A DNA stretch of 64,000 bases from Notospermus geniculatus. Its lineage: Eukaryota; Nemertea; Pilidiophora; Heteronemertea; Lineidae. Below the pieces are notes generated by a model, which worked only from the letters and a program-made list of their open reading frames with translations, had not been told where the DNA came from and ran no database searches. The DNA lies in NCBI GenBank assembly GCA_002633025.1, contig NMRB01002072.1:41246-105245 (forward strand). Direction: 5' to 3'. Each line of letters starts with the position of its first letter. Position 1 is the first letter of the stretch. Shown here piece by piece: positions 30,744-41,873 of the stretch. The position numbers were made by a program, and so were the translations under genes.

Positions 30744-31380
30744 TGCATGAACGTAGCCCCGGATTACTGACCGCACAATAGTCTATTACATCGGCGTTAC
30801 TTCGCGTTGGCCATTCTCTAGTCTTCTTGGACGGGAGACGAATTGATTTGGGATATTAACATGGGTCAGGGACTGAGAACGTTGAGTTGGTTGTGGAATA
30901 CAGGGTGGCTCACAAATTCTAAGGCCCGTTTCAAACGTCGCTCTACTTCTCTAGCGTCCAATCAGTCGACCCGCAAAGGTCTGAACAGCGCCACGACGTG
31001 TCAGCCGCGGTATTTGGCGGTACTAACTGCTAAATCACTGAACGAAAGCGAGGCAGTGGCGTAGGCGTAGCAGACGCTATAAAACAATCACTAATTACGC
31101 ACGATTAGTCAGACATTTGAAGATGGCGTGATGTTTACATGTTGATGGATGTTTCTCTACGAAAGTTGCCGAAAATTTCATCGAAATCGGTTCAGTTTTG
31201 GCCGAGTTATCGATCGAAAGGAAACCTTGTGTTTTCGAAAACAGGCGTTCTTCAAAGTGCGTACACTTTCTTGGAATAGTATTTTGAAACTTCTGCTTAG
31301 GTCATTCGGGTTGTTATAACAAAGAAGAATTCACATGCGAAGCGTGGTTTTATGCACGCATGTCTGAGGGGTTGAAAATC
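30744..31380. other. Intergenic stretch, nothing recognised
   Basis: No gene or repeat boundary supported. Confidence 0.4.
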
Positions 31381-32096
31381 GGTTACTTATAAAACCCGAA
31401 ATGAAATGGCCGAAATGATCGAAATGGCCGAAATGATCGAAACGGCCGAAACGATCGAAATACATGAAATGAAACTTTACACTTAGGTGGCCTATTACGG
31501 TTTTTCAAGTAAACTGAGTGCTTTAAGTCTGTAGTAGATGTACCGGTAGCAACCATGCAATAATAGGATGATAGGAACATGCATAAAATCAGGACACAAG
31601 ATAAAAATTGCCGTTAGGAAAATTGTTAATGGCATTTGGCCGTTTCATTTTAACTCAGCGAGTCGCCACGCATGGCGGTGCAGTATCTTTCCACGCAATA
31701 CATTGGTTCCAGTTTTGCCGTACGTGCCGCCACCTTTAATTTTGGCAGGAGTTTTTTAAAAAATGAACATCATGATTGACTATACCTCAGCGATGAGGCT
31801 CACTTTATGGCTCAATAGCCATAAATTACCTTTCTTCCACTAGAATGCTCCGATCATGTCAACATGGCGCTGTGGAAAAACCGAGCATGCAATACAATTC
31901 CAACTTGCCTTTCATAACATCCCATTTCAGTGCACATTTAGTTTTGGGGCTGCAGGGTAGATTGTATTAATTAGGCTTTTTGAGATGTAAAATATGAAAA
32001 TAAGTGAATTTTTACATTGTTAATTTGCTTTTTCCCTATTCTTCAATCCCATTTCGATCATTTCGGCCATTTCATTCCGGGTTTTATAAGTAACGA
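31381..32096. mobile_element. Element with GGTTACTTATAAAACCCG ends and GAAATGATC satellite
   Basis: GGTTACTTATAAAACCCG at the left, CGGGTTTTATAAGTAAC at the right. The left subterminal region is a run of ATGATCGAAATGGCCGAA-type units (31398-31462). A second, truncated copy begins at 32098. Part of the interior (31600-31757) recurs inverted at 32366-32457, so a further rearrangement has occurred. Confidence 0.82.
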
Positions 32097-32571
32097 GTGG
32101 TTACTTATAAAACCCGGAATGAAATGGCCGAAATAATCGAAATGGACTGAAATGCACTGAAATTCCCGCAAGTTACGTGGTGGAAACAGCCGCCCCCTTC
32201 CTCAGGTGTTCAGCTTCAGACAGGTCGATCCCTCACTGTGGTGGAAACAACCACGTCCATCCTCATGTGTTCATAAATTTCTAACCCTGCCAATTGAGGG
32301 TGTTTTTCCTGTTTGAATATGAGCCACCAGTATACCCCCCGTATAAAAATAGTCATGATGTACCTTTAAAAAACTCCTGCCAAAATTAAAGGTGACTGGC
32401 TGAGTAAAAATGAAACGGCCCAATGCCATTAACAATTTTCCTAACGGTTCTCTTGCCGTGTNGATTTCTCGAATGAGGTACTCGAGAAGCCTCGTCGAGG
32501 GCCCCGATCGCCTATTATTTTCCCGCGCGCAAAATAAATCTGCCGTAGAAAAGGGCCTTTGCGGGTCGACT

Positions 32572-33598
32572 GCAATGGAAATACCTAGTATGTCACATTT
32601 TGTTGTTTTCGAGAAAAATGGGTTTATGTGGAATGACAACTTGGAAGAGTTTTGTTGTGGAAAACACTCCTAATCAAAAATATGTCATACAACAGGATTA
32701 AATGCAATTTGCTATGTTTTACCTCTGATTTCATGCTGAATTTGCGAAGGTAAAAACGTAGTAAGTCACAATTCTGATGACTTAGACGTAAAAACCGAGT
32801 AAGTGCACCACTGTCTTTCCGAGGCGTTGGCGAACATTTTGCAAACAAAAATTGTTTATTATGATGAAACAATACCTGTACGAATTTGCACTCTAAAAAC
32901 AGAAGTGTTAGATTCTCACACTTATGGAGTGTTGGTCTTGCTCCAACACTTGAAGTGGAGGAAAGTGTCACCATCACACTTTAAAGAGTTGTTGATTGCA
33001 ACACTTCGAAGTGGTGCCTTACACTTGAAACCGGGCTTGAAACACTTGGGACCGCCCCGCCACTTATGAGTGATGCAATACACTGAAAGTGTTGGAATAG
33101 GACCGCCCCACCACTTACGAGTGATGTAATACACTGAAAGTGTTGGAATAGAAATAAAGTGTTGTTTTAACACTTTCTAAGAATACCACTATAACTTTTA
33201 AAGTATTCCTGTCTAGCACTTTCCAAGGAGATCGCTACTATTTATACGGCAGGATAGGGCTACAGAGCCAAGGAAATCGCCCAAAATAAAAAAAAAGTTC
33301 ACTGCATGAATGATTCTCCGGGTGCGTTAGGTGTGGGCCCACAGTGGAATGGGTCACTTGACAAGTGACCATGGTCACTTCCACAGTGGAACAGGGCACT
33401 TCACAAGTGACTTGCAACACTTCGTTGGTGAACACCTAAGAAAGTGTTGAATCAACACCATAAGAGCAGTCACTCACAGCCCTCTTGGAAAGTGTTGATT
33501 TTAACTCCTCAGGTGTTGATTTCACCACTTCAGTTTTTAGAGTGTGGCCTTAACTCATTTTTTCCAAAAATGTGACTTACTAGGTATTTCCATTGGAC
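32572..33598. mobile_element. Fold-back pair holding the CACTCTAAAAAC element
   Basis: GCAATGGAAATACCTAGTA and GTCACATTTTG at the left are matched inverted at 33560-33598. Inside is a second element, 32889-33545 (CACTCTAAAAAC / GTTTTTAGAGTG), filled with AAGTGTTG/CAACACTT words. These include two direct copies of CACTTA(T/C)GAGTGATG..GTGTTGGAATAG (33058-33150). Confidence 0.8.
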
Positions 33599-33696
33599 GC
33601 TAGTTCTGTGTATCGAATTCGATTCGCGTAATAGAATTTGCATTACATGAACTGAAATCGGCAGCTGAGTAGAGCGACGCATGAATTGGACATAAG

Positions 33697-33833
33697 GGCG
33701 GCGTTCCATTGGAGCGTTTCCGTGTGCGGAAACGCGGAAAGCATTGTTTTTTTTCCCGCGGCGTTGGTCACGGCGCGGAAAATACAATGCGTTCGAGCGT
33801 TTCTGCGCACGGAACCGCTCCAATGACCCGCCC
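33697..33833. mobile_element. Short fold-back element
   Basis: GGCGGCGTTCCATTGGAGCG is matched by CGCTCCAATGACCCGCC, with inner arms GTGTGCGGAAACGC / GCGTTTCTGCGCAC. Confidence 0.85.
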
Positions 33834-33865
33834 ATGTCATCGAACCATCTTTTTTGAAGATGGGA

Positions 33866-33948
33866 TTTGGCCTAGTGGTAAGGCGTGCTGCCCCTTAGTG
33901 CTGGGGATTGATGCCTTATGCGAGGGTCCGTGGGTTAGAGTCCGGTAG
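33866..33948 (+). repeat. tRNA-like sequence (probable tRNA-derived SINE head)
   Basis: TGGCCTAGTGGTAAGG fits an A box and GGGTTAGAGTCC resembles a B box at normal spacing. The stems do not pair well, so a working tRNA is unlikely. It sits just 3' of the second KCTD-like gene. Confidence 0.5.
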
Positions 33949-33980
33949 GAAGCTGTGCCTTTCACCTCAGAAACCTGTTA

Positions 33981-34943
33981 TTATTTCATGCTCTTTGGTT
34001 TGATTGAGAGAGACCAACTCTCGATGACCTGCATTCCTACAGTGTCGCCATCTCTTACGACTGGCATAAACATTCTTTCAGTCTTTTTCCAGCCGTGAAA
34101 CCCCAATGCATAGTCCAATTCTTCACGTGATGCGCCGGCGGAGACGTATTCCCCGCGAGGTCCCAACGACTTAACGTCCAAGCAGCAGCGATTCAAGGGA
34201 GGATGGCGAAAGGCATTGTCCCGTGAGAAAACTCTCACATTGGCCGAATCCTTGCAGGCAAATATGGGAAACCAAGATCTATCTTCGTAAGGTAGGTACT
34301 CTTCCACACGGATGTGTACGTTTTTTGTAGCAGATTTCCTCTTGAAACTGAGCTCAAGATTTTCAAGAAGCTCCGGAATTTGATAGAAATCGGATTCTTC
34401 TTTCAGAGCAGCTATCTCTTCCTTATCCTCAACTTCACACTGACCAGAACGAAGGAATTCTAGTATGTATCGAAAATATTTCCCGTCTCTGTCGATGTAG
34501 TAGTTTCCCTTCATATCACGGGTTGCTGGCGTGGAGCCATCCAACACGGCCGACAAGGTGGCGCTTTTTGCAACGGCGGAACGTGTTGTGGTGTAGACCA
34601 TTCCGCGTAAATTGAATCCAACAATGTCAGCCTCCCGCGTTCTTAGCTCATCAATCAGAGACCTGATCTGATAGAAATCAGCCTCGGCCTTAAGTTGAGC
34701 CATTTCTTTGAAATCATCCGGGAGAATAAGCTGGGAACAACGAAGGAAATTGAGGATGTATCGAAAGAGGTGGCCATCCCTATCGATAAAGTAGTTCCCG
34801 TCGGCATCACGCGCAGAAGGAATGTCCCCTTCAAACATGCAACCCAACATGGATTCCGGGTCAAGGGTCAAGGTCGTACGTGCCGTGGTATAAATGGTAC
34901 CGCCGACGTTTAGACTGACGAGATCGGCTCCGCCTGATGACAT
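33981..34943 (-). CDS. Double-BTB KCTD-like protein, copy B
   Basis: 320 residues, one coding exon, start MSSGGADLVSLNVGG (same start as copy A; the two genes diverge a few bases upstream of the ATG, consistent with a splice acceptor in the leader). BTB domain 1 spans residues about 8-105 (LNVGGTIYTT, FIDRDGHLFRYILNFLR, DDFKEMAQLKAEADFYQI). BTB domain 2 spans about 109-205 (FNLRGMVYTT, YYIDRDGKYFRYILEFLR, EEIAALKEESDFYQIPEL). The C-terminal 115 residues (VHIRVEEYLPYEDRSW..IESWSLSIK) have no domain I recognise and are conserved with copy A. Two T1-type BTB modules in one protein is unusual; most KCTDs have one. Likely role: an oligomeric adaptor, possibly for CUL3 ubiquitin ligase (family knowledge, not visible here). 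Confidence 0.92.
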   Translation of the reverse strand: MSSGGADLVSLNVGGTIYTTARTTLTLDPESMLGCMFEGDIPSARDADGNYFIDRDGHLFRYILNFLRCSQLILPDDFKEMAQLKAEADFYQIRSLIDELRTREADIVGFNLRGMVYTTTRSAVAKSATLSAVLDGSTPATRDMKGNYYIDRDGKYFRYILEFLRSGQCEVEDKEEIAALKEESDFYQIPELLENLELSFKRKSATKNVHIRVEEYLPYEDRSWFPIFACKDSANVRVFSRDNAFRHPPLNRCCLDVKSLGPRGEYVSAGASREELDYALGFHGWKKTERMFMPVVRDGDTVGMQVIESWSLSIKPKSMK

Positions 34944-34979
34944 TTTGCAAAGCTCAATCAGCTGACCCACTTATTTCAC

Positions 34980-35759
34980 GAGCGGTTGGTGATTCTGAAA
35001 GGGAAAGGGAAGAGGCAACACACAATGAGGAATGTTAGCAGCCCCGTTCTGGAGTGGAACGAGAGATCTCAAAATGCCTCTGACCTCTGTTCTCCTCAGT
35101 CAGAGGCCTATGGACCCATACTGCATCTGTTTGTGTACTCCTATGCCAGCCAGCTGACAGCGGCTTGTGAATAGCGGGCACATGGCACATGTACATAATT
35201 GACACGATGGGCTGTATCTGGAGCTACTTTGCATATCAACTATCACGGTATGTGTAAGGAACATCGTCATTGGCTTTCCCCACCTGGAAAAAGGTGGTAG
35301 GGGGTTGGTGTTTTAGAGAATTCCAACCCTAACCCTCATTAGTGTTGCTACTAGGCCTATGGACATTCTAACCCTAATCTCTCTACGGAGGTAGGCTACA
35401 CGTTCCTGTGCCTATAAGGCCACTCGTTTCACTAGCAAATCGAATAAGGCGGTGGGATAAACAAGAAATGTTTTTTTAAAACATACGGCGGCGGTGTGTG
35501 GTTTGCTATTTTTGGACGTGACTTGATTGATCAGTTGATCGTGCTAATGCCAATATTTAATGGGCTGTGCATGTTGATGTCATGATGCCATGACATGATC
35601 ATGATGCGATGATTTCGGACTGGAAATACAGCTGAGATCATTTGAGAGAGCAAGACACCGAACCCGCATATCAGCTAGGGAATAAAAACTTTATTGCTAC
35701 GACAAGCAGACCAACGAGATACAGTTAATCCACAGCCTGCTCTTGAGTCACCAGTCAAT
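34980..35759. other. Upstream region of KCTD-like copy B
   Basis: Contains the uninterrupted CCCACTTATTTCACGAGCGG site just before 34985. No other gene or repeat is supported, apart from a few CCAACCCTAACCCTCA words near 35330. Confidence 0.5.
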
Positions 35760-36597
35760 ATAGACGACTTCAACATAAGGGCCCGGGTGCGATGGATCTG
35801 GCGAACCCGGAAGTAGATGTACACAGCAATGCACGCATCCCTATGCAGTCGCTAAAAACGCCGCCGAATAACTCCGAAAATACGCAACTCACAATACTCG
35901 ATCGCGATATCCAGAACATGTACTTAACACTTAACAACTTTAGTACAGCAAATATCACAATCGTGGACTATTTTCGAAGATTTTCACACTTTTTTCTTGT
36001 AGTAAAAATGTAAACAAACAATATTAACGAGGTTTTCATGACTGACGTCACTCACCAACAAAGGTAAAGGGTTTTCTGCGGACCAAGAATCTTCCACGTG
36101 GTCTCATCGACCAGTTTTCCGTACTTCCCGGGTTCTTGTCCCAGCACGAAAGTTCTTTACAAATACGTGATTGTACCCAATTATCAAAAATATAAGATTT
36201 TCCAGGGGAAAATGTCTGTATTTTCCCATAATATCATATTTACAGTATTTATCTTGCATGTATTTTTGTGCCCGCCTGCAGCTTGTCCGCAGAATACCCT
36301 TTGGCGCAGTTCCAAAATGGCAACCTCGTCCTCATGTTTCGTTTACATTTTCATTGGAAGAAGAAAGTGTGAAAATCTTTGCAAATTGTCCAAGATCGTG
36401 GTAATTGTTGCACTGAAGTTGTTAAGTGTGAAGTACAGATTCTGGATATCGCGATCGAGTATTGTGAGTTTCGTATTTTCGGAGTTATTTGGCGGCGTTT
36501 TTATCGACTGCATAGGGATGCGTGCATTGCCATGTACATCTACTTCCGGGTTCGCCAGATCCATCGCACCCGGGCCCTTATGTTGAAGTCGTCTATT
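35760..36597. repeat. Large palindrome with a matching 60-70-codon frame in both arms
   Basis: Arms about 35760-36012 and 36340-36597. Both encode the same peptide starting MDLANPEVDVH, then NARIPMQS, KTPPNNSENT and TILDRDIQN. It runs on plus at 35792-36013 and on minus at 36564-36343, each ending in a stop just after a similar Lys-Met. The loop carries TGACGTCA and an ATGGCAACC start-like word. Confidence 0.85.
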
Positions 36598-37110
36598 CAA
36601 TACAAATGTCATATACGTGCATCACACCCCGCTCCCCGCGGAGCATTGCCATGCGTGAGGAACGAGAGGATATTCGGAATCGACAAAACCACCAATATAC
36701 ATGTAGCATCCTGGGGTTATCTACATGGTGACTACAGGCGTGCTGCATCATGCACAACTTCCAGTAATGTCATCGGAAACGTTGTGCGAATAGGCCTACA
36801 ATATTTTATTGAAGGAAAACGCATACAGCACACATACTCATCCGGCGAACGGTACAATCATATCAAGAACACCTCGCGAAAATACTCACCCCTGATGATA
36901 CGATGGATATTACCTTCTGCACAAGACCACAACAACAACGGAGATGCACTGGCAGACTACGATACACGCGATTACATACTCCGAACGAATTATCGACAAT
37001 ATAGTGTTTTCAGGAACACATAGATGTCGTGCGCAGCGCAGTTACAACTCATGACTCTCAAGCCTCGAGTTGCAAACCACTGACTGAATATTCTGAGTGC
37101 TTGAGGAGAT
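36598..37110. other. Intergenic stretch
   Basis: 36880-36960 is similar to 29960-30080 (dispersed repeat); otherwise nothing recognised. Confidence 0.4.
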
Positions 37111-37346
37111 GTTAATTTTTTTACAGAAAATGCTGGCAGCAGAGTAACACAGCACTTTTCTGTATTTTGACAGCACCCATTCGCTGTATTTTGACAGCAA
37201 AATGGTATAAATTCTGCAAAAAATGCTGTAATCTTGCTGTTAATTTCCAGTAAAAAAACAGCAGTTTGCAGTAAAATGAATTTTACAGCAACCATGCAGT
37301 GAAAATTCTGCTGTAAATTTACAGGACATTACAGATATTTTTAACA
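37111..37346. mobile_element. Element with TTAATTTTTTTACAG / CAGTGTACA ends
   Basis: Repeated TTTACAGCA and TGCTGT(A)A words in both directions, ending TTTTTAACAGTGTACA. A related structure occupies 40810-41121. Confidence 0.6.
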
Positions 37347-37738
37347 GTGTACACCGGCCGGTTCGCTGGCTCCACCTTAACATATCTGCCACCAGCCAAA
37401 ATTACTGCGCGGCGTGGAATGACGTCATTCAAGATGGCAGCCTCCTCTGTTTCAACATGTTCAACATGTCTTGACAAGAACGAAGCACGTGTACCGAGTA
37501 AAAAGTGTAAATAACAAAACCCAGGTGATCTAATTCGGACATTCTGATTGGTTATGCGCAGGGTTCTAACTAAAACCCTAACCGAAACGTAGTTGGCACG
37601 CGCGATGATCACCGCCTTGTGTTGTATCCTTCTGCTAAAATAGTTCTCTTCAAAATACCATTCAGACCGTGAATACCTGTTTCTTATTACAAAATTCCTC
37701 TCTCAATAAATTTTTTTCTCAATAATATCAGACTACTA

Positions 37739-37928
37739 TTAAAGCGAAGTGATAGCGGATTTTATTTACATTTGACTGGTGTTTGTAAACAAAAAATTTC
37801 AGCCAATCAGAATGCACGAACATTTCTTTGTTGACATTCTGGAGAAGTTTGTTTACATTTTTTCCCGAAAATTCGTCCCCTTTCAAATTCTATTTCTAAA
37901 TCAATTTTTTCGATATCAATTCGCTTTA
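37739..37928. mobile_element. TTAA-ended MITE (TTAAAGCGAA)
   Basis: TTAAAGCGAAGTGATAGC to ATATCAATTCGCTTTAA. Nearly the same sequence is the insert at 24986-25176, which fixes the element's limits. Confidence 0.9.
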
Positions 37929-38870
37929 AAGCGATGAAATCTATTTGTCGACGATAAAGGGGTTTTGCAAGGTCTTTGCAGAGTGATGGGGTGAGCTGGT
38001 GCCAAAGGTGTTAGTGGAGCCACTGAAACGGCGGAACAACAGCTCGGGAGGTCCAGATTGGTAAGCTGTGTGCATTTTTGGCGGGGGGGGGACCCTATTT
38101 AACCCTAGATTTTGACCTAATGATCATGCCGAGAATAAAATTTGCTTAAAACCAAAATGGATTTTTTTTCTTTGCGTGACTTGGCGAGAAACAATTTTTT
38201 TCTTTAAATGGACCAAAGTTATCTTCGCGTCAGCTGAGTCTACGGCAATATTTGCAGTTACATGTAGTCTGATCGTCATGGAACTCATTGACGCCTCCAT
38301 GGGCCCTGAGGACGATCCGTACATTTCTTTTTCTTTTCACCGCGCTTTAGCCTGAGTGATTGATCACGAAATCATGGATTTTGCGTATCAGCAAATTTGA
38401 CATAAGCATTGAGAAGAGGTGTAATGTCTTCAATGCCATCCGTATGCCAGTGCCTGCTTTATTTTTTGGTGGACGTTCAAAAACAGAGATACATCAATGT
38501 TAGTGCGTCCCTTATACAACGATTTCACATCTCGCACGATTGCAGCGCCGCTAGTAGAATTTTCAACGGCCACTTCCGGACGCAAAGGGGTCTACGCAAG
38601 ATGGACGCAAAATATTAAACACGTTTAATTTTTTCACGTGCTTTCAGCGTAGAGCGCTGGACGTACATGTATACGCATTAGTACGCTACCCTACGACAGT
38701 CCGACGAAGACCTTTGAGGCTGGCGTAGTGTTCGTATGGAAGGGCGTGGTGTTGCTTAGTGCGGGTTGCCGTTATTTCATGAGAACGCAGCCTAATTTCG
38801 GCGTACTCGGTACGCCGCACAACGCAACTCGACGCAGGTCCGGTGTGAAAGGGGCTTTTTGTTCGAGAAT
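37929..38870. other. Intergenic stretch, nothing recognised
   Basis: No supported gene. Confidence 0.4.
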
Positions 38871-38930
38871 GGCTGATTCGGAATTCAGAATTGTCAAGTT
38901 CTCGTTGGCATCCGCCATCATGGCCATATT

Positions 38931-39072
38931 AGGCCGAGTTTAGGCTACATCGGAATACACGCGACACGAACACACAGGCGAACAAAGGTTTCATGGGAAT
39001 GACACCTTTGTGAAGCCATTTTTCGCCTGCGTATTCGTGTCGCGTGTCATCCGATGTAAACTCAGCCTTAGG
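38931..39072. mobile_element. Fold-back element
   Basis: TAGGCCGAGTTTAGGCTACA is matched by TGTAAACTCAGCCTTA, with inner ATACACGCGACACGAA / TTCGTGTCGCGTGT. Confidence 0.85.
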
Positions 39073-39259
39073 AAGTAGCCACTATCAACATAGAAGGGAC
39101 CATTCAAACTCACGCCTCCGCTAATTTATGTTTTGTTTATTAAAACAACAAAGTCACCACGCCATTCGCATAACAATATCTAAAACATGTCCAGCAACGA
39201 TTCATTTGACTGGAATTTACACCTTAAACGATACCTGTCCCAACATGTGATGTTTGACA

Positions 39260-39420
39260 GGCAGGGGCCGGTTGCACAAAAATCCCCAAGTTAACGTGTC
39301 GTTAATTTAACTTTTTACGTTAAAGTCCTAAAAACTACGTTAGCTAACGTAACGAGAAAATTCTGTTGTTCAAAACCACGTTAGGCTCATCGTTAGCTAA
39401 CGTGGGATTTTTAACATCTC
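39260..39420. repeat. GGGGCCGGTTGCACAAA terminus and TTAGCTAACGT repeats
   Basis: CAGGGGCCGGTTGCACAAA is like a Harbinger-type terminus and resembles the GGGCCCGGTTGCA ends at 2889. It is followed by TTAACGT / ACGTTA words in both directions. It lies just 5' of the Myb-like exon; the opposite terminus was not found. Confidence 0.5.
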
Positions 39421-39486
39421 ATGTTAGTTGCCATGGAATTTACCCACAATTCCCATTGAAATTTATCACTTCCTGTAAAAATCAAA

Positions 39487-40045
39487 ATGGCTTCCACTGT
39501 AGAAAAAAATGTTGTCAAACCGAAAAGAGAGAGGAGTTTGAACTTTTCCCCAGTCGAAAAACATTTGTTGGTAGATTTAGTGATAGGAGAATTAGGGATC
39601 CTTAGAAGTAAATTCTCATCTGAGGTGACCTCACAATTAAAACGGGAGAAATGGGAAGAAATCACCCGAAACATAAGTGCTGTAGGAATAGCGCAGAGGA
39701 GTGTCAACGCTGTGAAGGAGAAGTGGGCCCAGCTGCTGTCGAAAGCCAAGGAGGCTTTCATGACCAGAAAGCGACACGCAGCTGGGACAGGAGGCGGAGG
39801 TCAGCTTCCTCCTGTTGACCCAATTCTTGCCCGGATCATCGACAAGTTTGAACATGATGCCAGTTTCAAGGGCGTCGGAGGTGGGTTTGAATCAGCCATA
39901 GGCCTACCATGCCTACCTCGACCACCATCACCACCACCACCACCACCACCACCACCAACCATGCCAACAGTCCCTCTTGCTGCTCCACAACGTCATGCAG
40001 ATGCAGACATTGCAATTTCCTTTGAAGCAGCAACCATAGATCTAG
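39487..40045 (+). CDS. Myb/SANT-like DNA-binding protein exon (Harbinger-associated type)
   Basis: Starts ATGGCTTCCACTG in good context (AAAATGG) and reads about 186 codons to a CTAG/GTAAGA donor at 40045-40046; reading past the donor gives a stop at 40128. Residues about 15-90 form a Myb/SANT-like domain of the NAIF1/MSANTD4 type (RSLNFSPVEKHLLVDLV, REKWEEITRNI, RSVNAVKEKWAQLLSKAKEA). This is followed by a Gly-rich stretch and a poly-Pro run encoded by CCACCA repeats (39920-39955). Harbinger transposons carry such a protein beside their transposase to help bind DNA and enter the nucleus (family knowledge). No transposase is visible, so this is either a relic, a partner acting in trans, or a domesticated host gene. 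The next exon was not identified. Confidence 0.8.
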
Positions 40046-40128
40046 GTAAGAACATCACACCCTATCATAAACGCAGGTTTTTCAGGCTGTCGTCTGCTAG
40101 GCCTACACCATTTTCGTGGCCAAAATGA

Positions 40129-41825
40129 CTACCACGCCATCATACGGCGTACCAATAAACAATCTCATGCATGCATGGCATGTTCTGATTGATGTTGCCA
40201 CTAGGCCTACAATCGAAATCTCTTCTCTACATCTCTTTGACAATGCATATTGGTTTACTCTTCATAGGCTTGAGATCATACTTTTTCTTGCAAGCCAGTA
40301 TTTGGTGATCAATATGAATATTTTCCTGGGAAAATGGCCATTGAAAACAACCATCATAGGCTACCCACCGGTGTACTTCCCTTCGTCATGTTCATGTTGT
40401 CAGTGCTCTGAGCATGCTCGGTGACAAGCTATGGAAAGCCAATTCAGCCATAATAAATGGATCTGTTATTGAGATGGGAGCAAATGCAACCAATCTTAGA
40501 TTCTGGGATTGGCAATATTCTTTTCATTTTGATCTTCATCTTCGGATTTTTTTACATCACAATACAATCAATGTATTGTAGTGTTTTCCTGAATATTTTA
40601 AAAATATATTTCAAAAGTACGATTTTAAAAATATTGCAAAAGCATTGAAATATCATACCGGTAGGCCTATTTCAATTTAATGGTGCAAGGGATGGGTGAA
40701 AATTAATATCAGAAAAGCTTTTGTTTCAATATGAATGATTCTGTATTATCGGTAATCTAATAAAAAATACATACACTGATATAAACCACACATACGACAA
40801 GTCGTTTGTTCATTTAATCAAATAAACCTGTTTTTTCCTGAAAAACCTGTTCTTTTAAACTAGGTTTNTTTATTTTAATAAAGTTCAGTACTTTTACAAT
40901 ATGTTTCGTTTTAAGAACAGGAACTACAGAAATTGTCGTAAATTTACAGGAAAAAAAGAAAGTATCATGTATTTTAACATGTGAATTCTGTAAATGACAG
41001 GGAAAATATGTTTTAAGAAGGACTTTGGTGTAAAATAACCAAAAAAATCCCATTATTATCATTTACGAACTGATTCTGTAAAAGAATTTCTGTAAAATCT
41101 ACTGTTTTTCTAACAGTGTACAAATGTATGATGATGTTTTGAACAAATGTATGATCGTGCAGACAGGCCTTAAGACTCTAGTTATATTAACAGTATGACG
41201 GTAACCCTAAATTCATTTTACAATAAAAGCCAGTTCATGTTATTGATGAGGTTTTGCACTGAAAACACATGGGTTGAAGTCACTGTCATTTCCCCAATCG
41301 GTGCATAACGTGAGAACTGAACTGGTCGAATTGAGGCGAACTGTGAAACGTATGGGCGCAAGGACCGCCCCTGATGATCTCATACCACTATACTATATAG
41401 AAATTCCAGCTGTGGAGCTACAGAACAAACCAGATTATCTATTGACGAGCGGTAAACGGTCAAAGGTCGGCTATCGATCGAAAACAACCATAACTTTTTT
41501 ACAGCCCCTTAGCTACTCTGGTTAATTAGTAATTAGCGATTTTAATTACGATTTAGCTCTATCAATCTCCTATAGATGGCAGAACAGCGTAGTGTTACTT
41601 ATGACTCAGCCGCCAGGAGGCCACTGCGAAGGTGCAGGTCACGGTCATCAGGTCACATGTGCAACGACGTGGCAGTTTACGGTCGTGGTAGTTCAATTTT
41701 TGTGGACCAATTGACACATGTAAGAACTACCCGATATTTAGGAAACATTTCGTGAAGTCTTGCCCAATATACTACTTTTACACTAAGTAACTAAACTGCA
41801 AAGCGCGAAAATGCCAGTCTCAATT
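40129..41825. other. Downstream of the Myb-like exon
   Basis: AT-rich. Holds a TTTACAGGAA / CAGTGTACA repeat (40810-41121) like the one at 37111. A frame at 41274-41525 (VRTELVELRRTVKRMGARTA) might be a further exon of the Myb-like gene, but no splice pair could be fixed. Confidence 0.4.
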
Positions 41826-41873
41826 GTGAATGAATGACTGACTGACTGACTGACTGACTAACTGACTTTAGCT
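41826..41873. repeat. Microsatellite (GACT)n
   Basis: TGACTGACTGACTGACTGAC tract with a few changes. Confidence 0.9.

Noticed and set aside
41274-41525. Second exon of the Myb-like gene
   Set aside because: The frame is plausible but I could not find an acceptor in the right phase.
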